From Zarea fungicola (taxonomy: Eukaryota; Ascomycota; Sordariomycetes; Hypocreales; Cordycipitaceae), in NCBI GenBank assembly GCA_900169235.1, contig FWCC01000099.1, positions 41,318 to 105,317 of the forward strand: a stretch of 64,000 nucleotides of DNA, given 5' to 3'. The notes beneath the pieces are model-generated. The model was not told the origin of the DNA and ran no database searches. It was given only the letters and a program-made list of their open reading frames with translations. Positions within the stretch are counted from its first letter, which is position 1. Each line of letters starts with the position of its first letter. The translations under genes were made by a program, and so were the position numbers. Positions 11,326 through 22,300 of this stretch are shown here, in pieces.

Positions 11326-13090
11326 ATGGACCGTCAAAGAGTATATCTTGTCGTGCCAAGGGTTGGAGAATCCTCGGCCGACGTAGGGTTCAGCACCGAA
11401 TCGGCCAACAAACAAACACTAAAGCCTCGTCAACGTCGATGGACACCAAAAGTCAAGACTGGTTGCATCACCTGTCGGTATGTTTTTGTCAACCCCGCAC
11501 ATCGCGTAATCGTTTGAGCAAGAAGCAAACATGAAGGCGTCTTTTAACTTCCTTCGTCTCCACTCCGCGCTAATCACGCATTCAAATAGCATTCGCCGTG
11601 TCAAATGCGATGAAGGCCGTCCAGAGTGCAAGAAATGCATTTCTACAGGTCGAAAGTGCGATGGGTTTGAAATTGCCCCGGAGCCTGCGATTACCTCCCC
11701 TCCCCTCCCCACACAATGCCTTCATGCCCTTACTCCCCTCTACGGCAAGGCCAGTCTATTTGAAAAGGAGATGTTCAGCCTATTTCGCACCAAGACGGTG
11801 ACACAGGTCGCCGGAGCATTCTATCAACCGTTTTGGCACGTGGATGTGCTGTTGGCTGCGCAGACACAACCGGCCATTTGGCATGCTAGTCTATCCATGG
11901 CGGCCATGTACTCCTGGTTCAAGATACCTCCCGACGACCCGCAAGGACAGCTCATACGACAAAACCATTACAAGTTTGCGCTCAAGCAGTACAACGAGGC
12001 AATAACGCACTTAGTGGAGCTAGCTCAAAATAAAGATATCCAATCGGCGGAAGTACTTCTCATGGCAAGCGTGCTCTTCACAGGCCTTAGCAGCTTGCGC
12101 GGCGACCCCAAGGAAGCCATGATGCACGCCAGTCATGGCTTACGTGTTGCTGAGCAGTGGAAATTTTTGGAGAGAACCGAGGCGCCGGAGGATAATAACA
12201 CGACACATATTCTCCCTACCAAGTCGCTCGTCGGTCTGGTCGATGGATTCGAGGTCCAATACATGTGGACCGGTGCGCGACAGCCCATTCTACGACGCCC
12301 AAACATACCCCGAGAGGTTCCAGTGGCTCCGTTTGCCTCCGCCACGGAAGCGTGCTTTGAGTTGCAGCGTCTTGTTGGTGGCCTGTTAATTGCGGTGCGA
12401 AACGAAAAGGTCCGGCGCACAGCAGACCAGCCTTTACCCGTCCCAGATCTGCGCCAACCATATCGACATGCCCTGTCAGCGTGGAAGGTTAAATTTTCAC
12501 ATCTCAAATGGTCGCAGAGACTACGACAGACGGACCTTGACTGTGCCCTGGTGCTAGATATTTGGCTTTGTGGCGCCGAGATTGCTGCGAGCCTTGATCT
12601 CAGCTTATTTGAGATTGCCTGGGACAAGTTTGCGCCCAAATTCAAGCGCATCGTCAAGTTGACGCAAAAGCTGGTGGCCGAGGAGGCGCTTCTGGAAGAA
12701 CAGCGCGGGCGTCCGGTCTATTCTTTTTCTCCGTCTGTCTGCGAGCCTCTATTTATGGTAGGGAGCAGTTGCCGCGACAGCGGGGTGCGTCGCAAAGCAA
12801 TCTCGCTTCTGCGACAGCGACCGCGGCGAGAAGGAATTTGGGATGCAAAGCTCATGGCGGCCATTGCTGAGGCTAAGATGCTCATCGAGGAGCGTGGCAT
12901 TGCGTCGGTTGATGTGACGCAACCGGGTTCTGGATGTGGCTGCATTCCTGGAGTGTATATTTGCAACACGCATCGTGTTTTCTTTATGGATATCGAATTT
13001 CTTCCGGAGAGAGCTGCGACGGCAGTTATGAAGACGCTGCATGACGTTGCTATCCACTCACCTGGCCAAGTCGTTACAGTTACTTATTGA
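11326..13090 (+). CDS. Zn2Cys6 fungal transcription factor
   Basis: Two-exon model, 11326-11477 joined to 11590-13090, giving 550 residues. The 112-bp intron starts GTATGT, ends ATAG and splits the codon for R51 inside the zinc cluster. Joining the exons restores a perfect binuclear cluster, C47-x2-C50-x6-C57-x6-C64-x2-C67-x6-C74, with the basic run RIRRVK between the second and third Cys. That is strong evidence for both the intron and the reading frame. The start at 11326 (ACCATGG) is the best-context ATG before the cluster. The rest (about 100-550) is the helical region typical of fungal regulators, with no recognisable second domain. It probably acts as a nuclear DNA-binding regulator. 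It lies next to a convergent FAD monooxygenase and upstream of transport and tailoring genes, so it could be a local pathway regulator, but this is unproven. Confidence 0.88.
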
Positions 13091-13697
13091 GGGAGGAACC
13101 AAATCCTGATCGGAGACAACGCTCCGCGAAGATTTTGGAAGAATACCTCGAAAACTTCAATCTCTTTCTGTGCAATGGCGCATCGCGAGCCGATGTGTAA
13201 ACTAGAGCACGCAAGTACATTATCCTGGTATTCTCGCATATGTGTTCGACGGAAATACCGCGATCGCCAGGTGCAAGATCCTTGAATGTGCTGGCCACTT
13301 CTCGAGTCAAGAGCCCGCGTTTAAGCCAACTTCGCTTCTGCGATGAACTAATAAATCTCGAGGCTAGCAATGAGGTTTAATGGCCTCTTCCACGAAACTA
13401 CCACGACAAACTTGGAGCCTGTACAGACTTATGGCGGCTGGGCTAGTCATGGTGTCACTGGAGACAACTGAAGTGTCACTATCTACCCATGACTTATTTC
13501 ATTGAAATGAGATGTATATGAAGAATGCCAAAAGCACAGATTTGTATTTGTTAATTTTTTGAATTACAATAAACTTTCAAGGGAACGGTATCTTTATCTG
13601 TCTGTCCAGTTATATAAGAACTAGTGCCCGTTGGATACACAGTACACTTGAAAGAAGTCATGAAATGTTACCACACTCTCTCCCTTCACTGTAGTCA
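13091..13697. other. Convergent 3' spacer
   Basis: Lies between the 3' ends of the plus-strand regulator and the minus-strand FAD monooxygenase. It contains A/T-rich stretches (about 13490-13620) suited to 3' UTRs and polyadenylation. No supported gene. Confidence 0.5.
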
Positions 13698-14969
13698 TTA
13701 GAAGGATATCTCTTTAAGCTCACTGACAGGCCTCATGCCAAAGAATCTGGTTGAGCCCATAAAGCTTCTCTGGACCGCTCCCTTTACTCTCTCAAGCATT
13801 GCCTTCTCATACTCTGCGAAAGCATTCCTCTCTGTGGTTGGTACACCAGGCGATGCCTTCATAGCCTTAAACAAATCTAAGGCATCCTGGAAAGCAGAGT
13901 TGGCGCCAACACCACCAACAGGTGGCATAGGATGAGCCGCATCGCCAATCAGCGTCACCGGAGCGAGCAAGTGCTCCTGACGCAGCTGCGCCCAGCTTTG
14001 GGGAAGGCCCTCTTCTGTGCACGAAAATACGGCTATCGTAGACGCTGAAGCTTCATTTGCGGTCTCTATAAAGACACGCGCAGAGGGATGCCAGTCTTTT
14101 GTCAGATCATTGGCCAGTGCGACGGACTGGGCGTTTGAGAGGGCGAGAATCTGGGACAAGTCGCCGTGGCTGGCGTCAATCACGTCGTTGCGAAAGCAGA
14201 GAACCCAGTAGATATAGTCGGCGGGTACACCAATGTCGAGATGTCGAGCTGCCGGATCAAATTTCATGGCCTCGAATAGGAGCTTCACAGGAGGTGAGGT
14301 CCCAGGCGGTGGCGGAGCTGGTACGCCGGCGATGCTCATGCCAGTCAGGAAGTTGTCGGGCAGTCTTGCAACAGAATCATCCGTTAAATTTGTCTTTCCA
14401 AATACAGAGCGTCCCTCAGTGTCAATAATGGGAAAACGGGGCATTAATTGCTTTCGGACGCCTGATCGTGCGCCGTCGGCCCCGATGAGCACTGCTCCGC
14501 GCTCCACAGTGCCGTCTGCAAACTTGACCTGCACAGACTGGTCGTCGAGGATCTTGTAGCTTTCAAACTTCTTGCCAAAGGAAACATGGTCCTCTAGACC
14601 TTGCAGGAGAATGGTGCGCAGGACGGTTCGATCCACGTTGTAAGGCGTCGTGCTGCGTCCTGTGACGCCAGGTGGTGGGCCAGGCATGGTGGCCGTAGGG
14701 TCAGGCTCGCCAGTGAGTGCATCGAAAGTATGTCCTCGGCCAAGGTTTACGGCGGCGGCTGTGGCTTCGAATTTTGCAAATAAGGTCGGTGGGAGGAGTT
14801 GCTTGAGAGAGTCGCCCGAGATGCGGATACGATAGCCTTGGGCTCGGAATCCGGCGCGGTCATCTCGTTCAAAGATGTGGAATGGAATGGCTGGTATGGC
14901 ATGTTTGAGCGCCTGTGCGAGGGCCAAGCCAGCAAGACCACCGCCAACAATAAGAACATCGTCTCTCAT
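13698..14969 (-). CDS. FAD-dependent monooxygenase
   Basis: A single-exon 423-residue flavoprotein of the PHBH/salicylate hydroxylase-like class A monooxygenases. The N-terminus holds the dinucleotide-binding fold G9-x-G11-x2-G14 (VGGGLAGLAL), followed by the ribose-binding E34 in IFERDD. The second FAD/NAD(P)H motif is GADGARSGVR in the middle of the protein. The third is the GD motif LIGDAAHPMPPVGGVG near residue 340. Such enzymes hydroxylate aromatic or polyketide substrates using NAD(P)H and O2. The substrate is not evident. There is no signal peptide, so it is probably cytosolic. It is divergent from the GT90 gene over 727 bp and convergent with the Zn2Cys6 regulator. The ATG at 14969 immediately precedes the Rossmann strand, as usual for the family, so the start is well supported. 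Confidence 0.92.
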   Translation of the reverse strand: MRDDVLIVGGGLAGLALAQALKHAIPAIPFHIFERDDRAGFRAQGYRIRISGDSLKQLLPPTLFAKFEATAAAVNLGRGHTFDALTGEPDPTATMPGPPPGVTGRSTTPYNVDRTVLRTILLQGLEDHVSFGKKFESYKILDDQSVQVKFADGTVERGAVLIGADGARSGVRKQLMPRFPIIDTEGRSVFGKTNLTDDSVARLPDNFLTGMSIAGVPAPPPPGTSPPVKLLFEAMKFDPAARHLDIGVPADYIYWVLCFRNDVIDASHGDLSQILALSNAQSVALANDLTKDWHPSARVFIETANEASASTIAVFSCTEEGLPQSWAQLRQEHLLAPVTLIGDAAHPMPPVGGVGANSAFQDALDLFKAMKASPGVPTTERNAFAEYEKAMLERVKGAVQRSFMGSTRFFGMRPVSELKEISF

Positions 14970-15696
14970 TCTGAATGAATTATATGATGTGAGAAAAAAT
15001 GTTGATGGAAGCTGCCTGTGCTACAAAGACAGCTCTGAAACTGGATGTGGTGTGTAAAAACGGAGGTAATATTCATGTCAAAAAGTTACTTAGACGCTCT
15101 TAGGCTCATGGACGAACCGTTGCTTTTATTACAGAGTTTTCAGGGCTCAAAGCCTTGGAGCCGTTGTTCAGTGTAATGCATACGGCCACTTTGTAGGGTA
15201 GTCCGGCACCGAAGCAGCAAGTACTCGGTCCCGAACGTTCCGTTCACGATGAATCAGGCTCGCCGAGATGAGCCAATGATAATGAACAACCCGTCAACGC
15301 TGGAGAAAGTTAAGCCTCAGGGCACATTAGGGTACTGGAAAAATAATGTATTGGGATTGAAATATGAGATTCTAATACCATATCACAATCAAGTTGAACC
15401 AATAGCACAATAAATGACCAAAGTACATAATCGCCAAGTGGGCCGAAAGTGGCTTTTGTACTAGGGCGGGCCAGGCGCTGTGCAAGGCGGTACATATGCC
15501 AGTACCTGAAACGGGCCGCAGCAGGCGATTGATAGGGGCGAATGTGTGTTTGAAATGGTCGGATCACATGACAGCCAGCACCTTCACTCGCCCCCTGCCA
15601 GCCAAGCTTACATTTTTATAGCACAACGCCGTGCCCTTTATCACATTCGGCGCCCACATGTCGGCTTGTTTATATAAACGCCAGGATTTTTGAGTC
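14970..15696. promoter_or_regulatory. Shared upstream region of divergent monooxygenase and GT90 genes
   Basis: 727 bp between the two divergent start codons. A TATA-like TATATAAA at about 15670-15677 lies about 25 bp upstream of the plus-strand ATG. The part near 15330-15430 is A/T-rich. Co-regulation of the pair is possible from the layout, but no operator is recognised. Confidence 0.4.
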
Positions 15697-18298
15697 ATGG
15701 CTCAGATGAGGCCGAAAAACCAGGGGCATGCAGTCGCCTTTGCGGCTGCGGCGCTCATCTGCCAGCTACTCACGCAGAGGCTCGTCACGCGCCAAACGGA
15801 GCTCCTTTCCGAGGCCCTGGCATGGATCGCGCTGCCGTTCCTAGTGAGAACCATGCGGCCACGATATCCTGACGAGATTGCTCCTCCTGTGGCAGCAAGC
15901 AAGGGAGCATCGTCGAGTGGGATTTTCGGCAGTGCGATATTTGCCGCGGGCATCGCCGTAGCATCGTTTTGTAGGGCCGAGAATGGCACCTCGCGATTTT
16001 ATGTAAGTGTTTGCATTTAAAGAAATATGCACACACTATTGAGTGATGCTAATAGATAGCCCAGCCTGTGTTAGTTCCGCTGCTTCTGGTCGCACAGAGA
16101 TCTATGCAGCAGGACAGGACGGACTCAGCACGGGGTAATCTATGGGCCGTGCCGCACCTGTTCACATCTCTGCGCGGCACCAGTGCAACTGCTGCTATAG
16201 CTGTGCTTGATCTCTTCATCTGTAACCTGGAGAAAACGATTTACGCCACTGTAGCGCTCATATCGACAGCGCTGGCATATGTGACGCTTCTACCTCAACG
16301 GCGGAGGAAGTCCGAGCTAGTTCCGTCCGTGAGGATCGAGGAAGACATCGACCAGCTCTCCAGATATGCCGTGATTGCCGTCGCCATCGTTTTTGTGATC
16401 CAAACATTGGTGTTTGACTTTACTACTGGTGGCCTGATAGGGATCCTTGTCGCTGCTGTGTTAAAGTCGCTCACTTGGCTCTTTATGATACAATTAGTAT
16501 GACATACCGATGCAATGCAAACACGACTATATACTCACCATATTCTTAGACACGAAATACACCATGGAATGTCCTTCCGTCAATGGGGGTGTTCACTCTC
16601 ATGGCTGGACAGAGTCCCTTCTTTCAGACTTCTGCATGGAGACCGTTGCTGCACATTGCAGTGTCATGGCTTTCTCTGGGACAGGTCATAAGCGCCATTC
16701 CAAACCGTACAAAATCAAGAACTGTGCTCTGGATGTTCATGCTCGTGACCATAATTCCCTACGGAGCGAATAATCTTGCAATCCGGCGTGCCGAGAATGC
16801 AGCTAAACGGACCTTTGGCGGGACCCGTGAGCACCCTGTCGATATCCTCATGCGCGGAGCCAAGGCGCAATTCAGCGGCTTGATACATAGGCAATCTAAA
16901 ACTCTCCAAGAAGCGAAAGATGAATACCGGCTTAGGTATAAGATGGAACCGCCTCCTGGGTTTGAAGCCTGGTACAAGTTTGCTGTCGCAAACGAATCGC
17001 CCATCATTGACGAGTTTGATTTGATCCACAAGCAGGTGGCACCGTTTCTGAAGTTGAGCGGCGCAGAAATTCAAACGATTATGGACAGGACCTACATAGA
17101 TGGAGCAAGTGAGGTCTGGTCATGCCACTACAATCGCAACGAGGCGAAAGCTAGGTGTGAGCATCCGTATCGGTCGTTCGATAGACACATTTCAACGCTG
17201 TTTGAAACTGTGGGAAAGTTTGCTGGCGCCGAGCTGCCTGACATACGATTTCTCGTCAATCACCTTGACGAGCCCATGGTCCTGCTTCCAAGCACGACGA
17301 CGACACGGGTCAATGTTACCGACATGTCCCGCCTTCCAATTTGGCCAACCATCACGAAAGAGTGTGCCGCGCACCAGGTCGAGATTTCCCAGAACAAGGA
17401 CGAAAGGGACTCATATTCTCTGCCATTCATCAAGGATGCCGCCTCAGCAATGGACATCTGCCGACACCCGGAATACGAAAACATGCATGGCATGTTCATC
17501 AGCCCAGTGTCTTTCCGACTTGTCAACGGCCTGGTACCTATTCTGTCCACTGGAGCACCTTCAACCATGGGCGATATTTTGATGCCTAGCCCAGCCTACA
17601 TTGAATCTGAGTTTGTATATGACTCAGAACAAGAGCCAGAATTCTATGAAAAGACCAACAGCGTTTACTGGGCCGGCTCGACTTCTGGTGCCTTTGCCGA
17701 CAGCGAGCGGTGGCGAGATTTTCACAGACAACGCTTCGTCCAGTTTGCGCAAAATCTGGGCAGAGAGCAGTACTACTACTTGGAGGAGAAGGACGATACG
17801 GTAGAACGCGTGCCGTCGTCTTTTCTAAATGGCCGACTCTTTGATGTGGCCTTTACGCGCATATTCCAGTGCCAGAGCAAGGAGTGTAGGGAGCAAAAAG
17901 CATTCTTCCCTCCGGGTGCATGGGCCGATAAAGACGCTGCCCTCAAGTCCCGCCTTGTCTTTGATCTAGACGGCAACGGTATAAGCGGCCGTTACTACAA
18001 ACTGCTCGCATCCAAGTCGCTCCCTCTGAAGCAGACTCTTATTCGGGAATGGCATGATGAACGCCTCATCCCATGGCTACATTATGTACCCGTGAGCCAG
18101 AGCCTGGAAGAGCTACCAGAGCTTGTCATGTACTTGACGTCAACGGAGGCAGGACAAAACAAGGCCAAAGAGATGGCGGATAAAGGCCGTGAATGGTACG
18201 GAAAGGCCATGCGAAAAGTAGACATGTCGATTTACATCTATCGACTCATGCTGGAGCTAGCGCGATTGCAAGATCCAAAAAGACTGGCCGAAAAATAA
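15697..18298 (+). CDS. Polytopic GT90/CAP10-type glycosyltransferase
   Basis: Three-exon model 15697-16002, 16065-16496 and 16550-18298 (828 residues). Both introns are phase 0 (62 and 53 bp; GTAAGT...CCAG with TGCTAAT branch, and GTATGA...TTAG). The first ~300 residues are very hydrophobic, with about eight membrane-spanning stretches spread over exons 1-3. The rest is a luminal CAP10-like domain: a DxDGNGxSGRYYKLLASKS segment, the basic-acidic segment around IREWHDERLIPWLHYVPV, and a C-terminal helix with REWYGKAMRKVDMSIY, all typical of the family that includes Cryptococcus capsule proteins and animal POGLUT/KDELC. Members transfer xylose or glucose in the secretory pathway. The polytopic N-terminus is the common form in filamentous fungi. 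Donor and acceptor cannot be assigned. It is divergent from the FAD monooxygenase. Confidence 0.88.
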
Positions 18299-18984
18299 AT
18301 AAGAATCCAAATGCCGCTTTTCTGCAACATACACTTTGACAAGCAAACTGCAACACGATTGTTGCGCAATTATGGCCATGAAAAATGGCACCCAATGTAT
18401 GTGCATGTTCAGGGCGCCGGAGCCAATAAAAAATGGCAAAAGCCGGCTGATGGTAATAAGCGGTCTGATCTAAGTGGGTAGCAACCACATCTGAGCTGCT
18501 TGACGGAACTCAAGTTTGTCACTGCAGATCAGTTTGCGGTATTCCAATTTTGTCTCGTGAGCCAATGAAAACAATGCCAGATTTCGCTGAAATTCGTGAA
18601 GATTCAGAATGACGACGCTATTCATACAGTCATAGTTTTTGGAACTGCTGGGTTGATGTATCCCCGGGGCGAAGGCTATACTGCTCCGCCGTGATGACGA
18701 TGATCCTTTCTCCCCCACCCCCACAGACGCGCTAGAAAAGAGGACTTGGAAGCAAATCCCCCATGTCTTGATTGCGGTCCCACGAGCAAACGAGCACGCT
18801 AATTGCTTGGCCTTTAATGGCCAGCGCTGGTTATGCCCCGGATAAGAATGGATATGATGACGATGTGAGAGGATTCGGGTTACATCAGTGACTGGCGCAG
18901 TTGAATGCCGCCTTTAAATACTCACTTTCCTACCTCATCCTTGGTTGTACATCACAACATTCTCAACGTACTTGCTTTAGCACC
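18299..18984. other. Intergenic, promoter of 2OG oxygenase
   Basis: Contains the 3' flank of the GT90 gene and the upstream region of the dioxygenase gene. CTTTAAATA at about 18911-18919 is a plausible TATA-like element about 70 bp upstream of the ATG. A pyrimidine-rich ...TGCTTTAG just before the ATG could be the end of a 5' UTR intron. No gene is supported. Confidence 0.45.
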
Positions 18985-20075
18985 ATGACAACCTCATTCA
19001 CTTCGCTTCCAATCGTCGACTTGGCACCGCTTTCAAGCGAGTGTGCGAGCGAAGAAGACCTATTACAGCTTTCGCTGCGGCTGCATGATGTATTTGCAAC
19101 AGTCGGTTTTGCATATCTGATCAATGCGCCGCTGTCGTTTAACCACAACGATGTCTTTGGAATGGCCAAGGAGTTCTTCCATCTTCCCGAGGAGGAGAAG
19201 ATGACCGTGGCCAAGAAGACATTTCGGAAGACAAATACAAACACCTATAGAGGGTAAGTGCAGTGCCTGTATAGTGAGCTGGCATGGCGACTCTAATGGC
19301 GGGTACATGGTGATCTAGCTACTTTCCTGTACAGCCTGGTGCCGACCCCCGGAATTTGAAGGCTGGATTTGAGCTTGGCCCTTCACATCACCTGCCACCG
19401 TCGTCTCGACCCTCAAGCTCTCCCTTTATCCTCACCGAACCGAATTGTTTTCCCTCATCCGCTCAGTTTACCTCTGCCTACAAGCTGGAATCATTGCATG
19501 CCGACCTTTCGTCACTTGCTAACACACTCCTCGCGCTGTTGGCATCGTCTCTCGGCAAGAACCCTGCCTCGTTCACTTCAATCATGCGCAACAGCATCTC
19601 GACGCTACGACTACTTCACTACCCCGGCCATGCGAACGTCACCGCAGCCGATTCCGCCGATGCGCTGAAGCAGGAGCTGAGCTGCACGCCACACACCGAC
19701 TCGGGACTACTGACGCTGCTGCACCAAGACACTACGGGTGGACTCGAGGTTCTCAACTCCGAGGGCGCCTGGATCCCCGTGCCACATGTACCGGGTAGTA
19801 TCGTCGTCAACGTCGGCGACTTGATGGCTCAGATGAGCGGCGGGCGCTTCGTTGCAACCATGCACCGTGTGCGCAGTGCGCCAACGGAGCGCTTCAGCGT
19901 ACCCTTCTTCTCAGAACCCGGTGTCGAGGCCATGGTCGGAGAGAGCGGCAAAGAGGTGCGGTATGAGGAGTTTGTACTTGAGAAAATGGGCACGTGGGTC
20001 GAGTTTCAGGATGATATGGAAGAGGCTGAGATTATGAGCGCCGTGAGCACCACCTCCGAAGTCCCTGCTTATTAG
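18985..20075 (+). CDS. 2-oxoglutarate/Fe(II)-dependent oxygenase (isopenicillin-N-synthase-like)
   Basis: Two exons, 18985-19253 and 19319-20075, 341 residues; the 65-bp intron (GTAAGT...CTAG, CTCTAAT branch) splits a Gly codon and restores RGYFPVQPGADPRN, a typical segment of the family. The N-terminal DIOX_N part begins SLPIVDLAPL. The jelly-roll core carries the iron ligands H215 and D217 (PHTDSGLLTLL) and H272 (TMHRV), and the 2-oxoglutarate-binding R281-x-S283 (RFSVPFF). The catalytic set is complete, so the enzyme should be active in hydroxylation, desaturation or ring formation on a small molecule, probably in the cytosol. The substrate is unknown. The next in-frame upstream start is only a TTG, so the ATG at 18985 (CACCATGAC) is preferred. 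It is one of two oxidative enzymes in this neighbourhood. Confidence 0.92.
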
Positions 20076-22300
20076 GAACTTTTTCATTCGTCGCCCCAGA
20101 TGGCGCAAAGAGTTTTTGCTTTCTCGTGATAATGACATATACCATCATCAATATTAGTAGAATGAAACTGAAGGACTTATTGCCCTTTGCCCGCATAGAG
20201 AACGGGATAACGCACGTATGTTGTCCGATTTGATACGAAAGTGGAGAGTCAAAGTCAACCATGCAGAATGGCCGAAAATGCTCTTCGAGATACTGGAACT
20301 CAATTCCACGAACTGGTGGCTCACTTGCTAGACGTGAGGTGGGATTTTTACCTGTCACATACCAGGAACAAAACATAAATGGAGACCGACCGAACCATTC
20401 TCAGTTGATAATTCAATGTCTGCACCAACTTGAATTGGTGGGGATTAAACTGAGGGCCCTCGTATTGTAAGACGACGCGCATTTTTTTTAAAGGCTCAAC
20501 TACAAAAGAGCCTAAAAGAGGGGCTAAACAAAGGGCTTAACAAAAAGGCACAAAAATGTAGCTCATGCGGGTTTAACTCGTTGCGAGAACGGAAATGTCG
20601 GGCCTGTGGCCGCCAAGTGGATTTAGTGTCATCCGACATCCGACATCTGACAAAGCGTCAAGCGTTGCCTTGTTTCTCATTGGTGCTAATTTACGCCGGG
20701 GTGCACTGCGGAAGAAGTTTGAAGATATACATAAAGCCTGGACAAGCAAGAACATCGGAGAGAGGACGAACCGGGGTGAATGTTCACTGTTGAGGATGAC
20801 TGCGTCCGTGGTCCTGCTCCGTTTTGCGCCACCAGGGCTTATTAGGGGCCCGTTATCAATCTTCGGGTTTTAGCATGCTATTAGTTCGTAAGTCAGTTAC
20901 TAATCTTGGAGAGCCAGCCACATCCCATTGCAGGGGGGAAATGTTTGCGCCTCACCAAACACCACTATGCCCTTGATACCCAGAGTTGAGTTCGTCATAT
21001 CAGGAGACCACAGTGCATATCAATTCTTGGGACTTTTGTTCAGTGAAAGGTTCATTTTATGTCGGGAATGGGACGCCAAAAGACGCTGGGTTACAAAACC
21101 GGGTTGACGCAACCTGCGCCGAAGCGTCTGCGGCGCTGTCTCCTCCAAAGTTGCATCATTACTTACGATGCACCATGCACCACGGTAGTAATACAGTTCA
21201 GCGCCGACTTCAAGGCCATCCAATAGTGACGACAGGCTGAACCGGGGCTACCTAGAGGTGACTAAGAGCTGCCAGGCAACTTGGGTTTCTCACCACCTGC
21301 TCCTACAGGCCGTTCTGACACATTCCGCAGTAACTAGGTGGAAAAAACTTGTCCAAAAGTGTACTCCTCCGTACTGATTCGCGCAAGGAGTGGTTATTGT
21401 TATCAGTACAGAAGGTCTTCCTGCAGACGAGTGTGCCGCCTTTTCCGTATAGTGGCTCCGGCGGAACCGTGGGGCCGAGCTGACGCCGACAGGGCTCAGG
21501 GGCCAAGCCACCAACACCTGGCGTGTCCCTAATCTCCCATCTGAAAAGCCTCCTTCCTACTTAAGGCTATTTACCAGTAACTGCGACTGGTAGATGAAGT
21601 AGCCAGATGCCCGCTAAAAACGTCAGCAGTGGTCGCTGTACAGTGGGTAGATGCGCCGCAAGGCAGCGACCGCCCACGACTCGCCAAAACCCAGCCTCGT
21701 TCACCAAACAGCTTCGCATTGTGGGCGCATTTTGCGGGCTTCTGCATCTTTCGCACGTTACCGATTGGATTTGACCGGCGTAATTGGTTCGGGTAGGTGG
21801 TTGCTGCTCCGGGGTCCTGGAGTGGGCTTGAACTTTTGAAAGTCCAAAATGGAGTGCCATTCCGCCCATCTGCAAAAGTTCTCGGACGTTGGTGGATAGT
21901 CGGCACGACTGATTAGTTGGTTGCAGTCTTGCAGATAAAGAGAATTTCTTTTTGGAAGGGACGAGCCATCATCCGCATGTGGCGGCCGTTTTGATGTAAC
22001 CTATAGTGGCAACGGTGTCATATCTCTGGCATTCCCTCTTAGTTCCCAGTGTGAACACATGCCAATGCTGGCAATCGGTAGTGCCTACTCATAGCGCATA
22101 AATATATATATGTACGCAGAAGTCGTCATGGTGTTTTGCCCGGATTCCTCGCCCGGATTCTTTTGTTCGAGCTTCTCGTCACGAGTTACACACAGACATC
22201 TGCGTAATAAGATACAGTACAGTAAGAGAATTTTCACGCAACTCAATCCACTTCTTCTCTTTCTTACAATATGTGACCCCAATGCAGGCAAGTTCCCATC
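20076..22300. other. Intergenic, 2.2 kb
   Basis: No coding region is supported. It contains a purine-rich degenerate repeat patch (20491-20557). The last 220 bases, from about 22085, have an A/T-rich start followed by pyrimidine-rich DNA that suits the promoter and 5' UTR of the OPT gene. Short open frames on both strands overlap without recognisable domains. Confidence 0.5.
20491..20557. repeat. Degenerate GGCTnAACAAA-like repeat patch
   Basis: Four to five imperfect 12-14-bp units follow each other: AAGGCTCAACTACAAAAG, GCCTAAAAGAG, GGGCTAAACAAA, GGGCTTAACAAAAA and GGCACAAAAATG. It follows a T-run (20482-20489). The pattern may be a decayed simple repeat or subterminal repeats of a transposon end; I see no matching partner end in the window. 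Confidence 0.4.
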
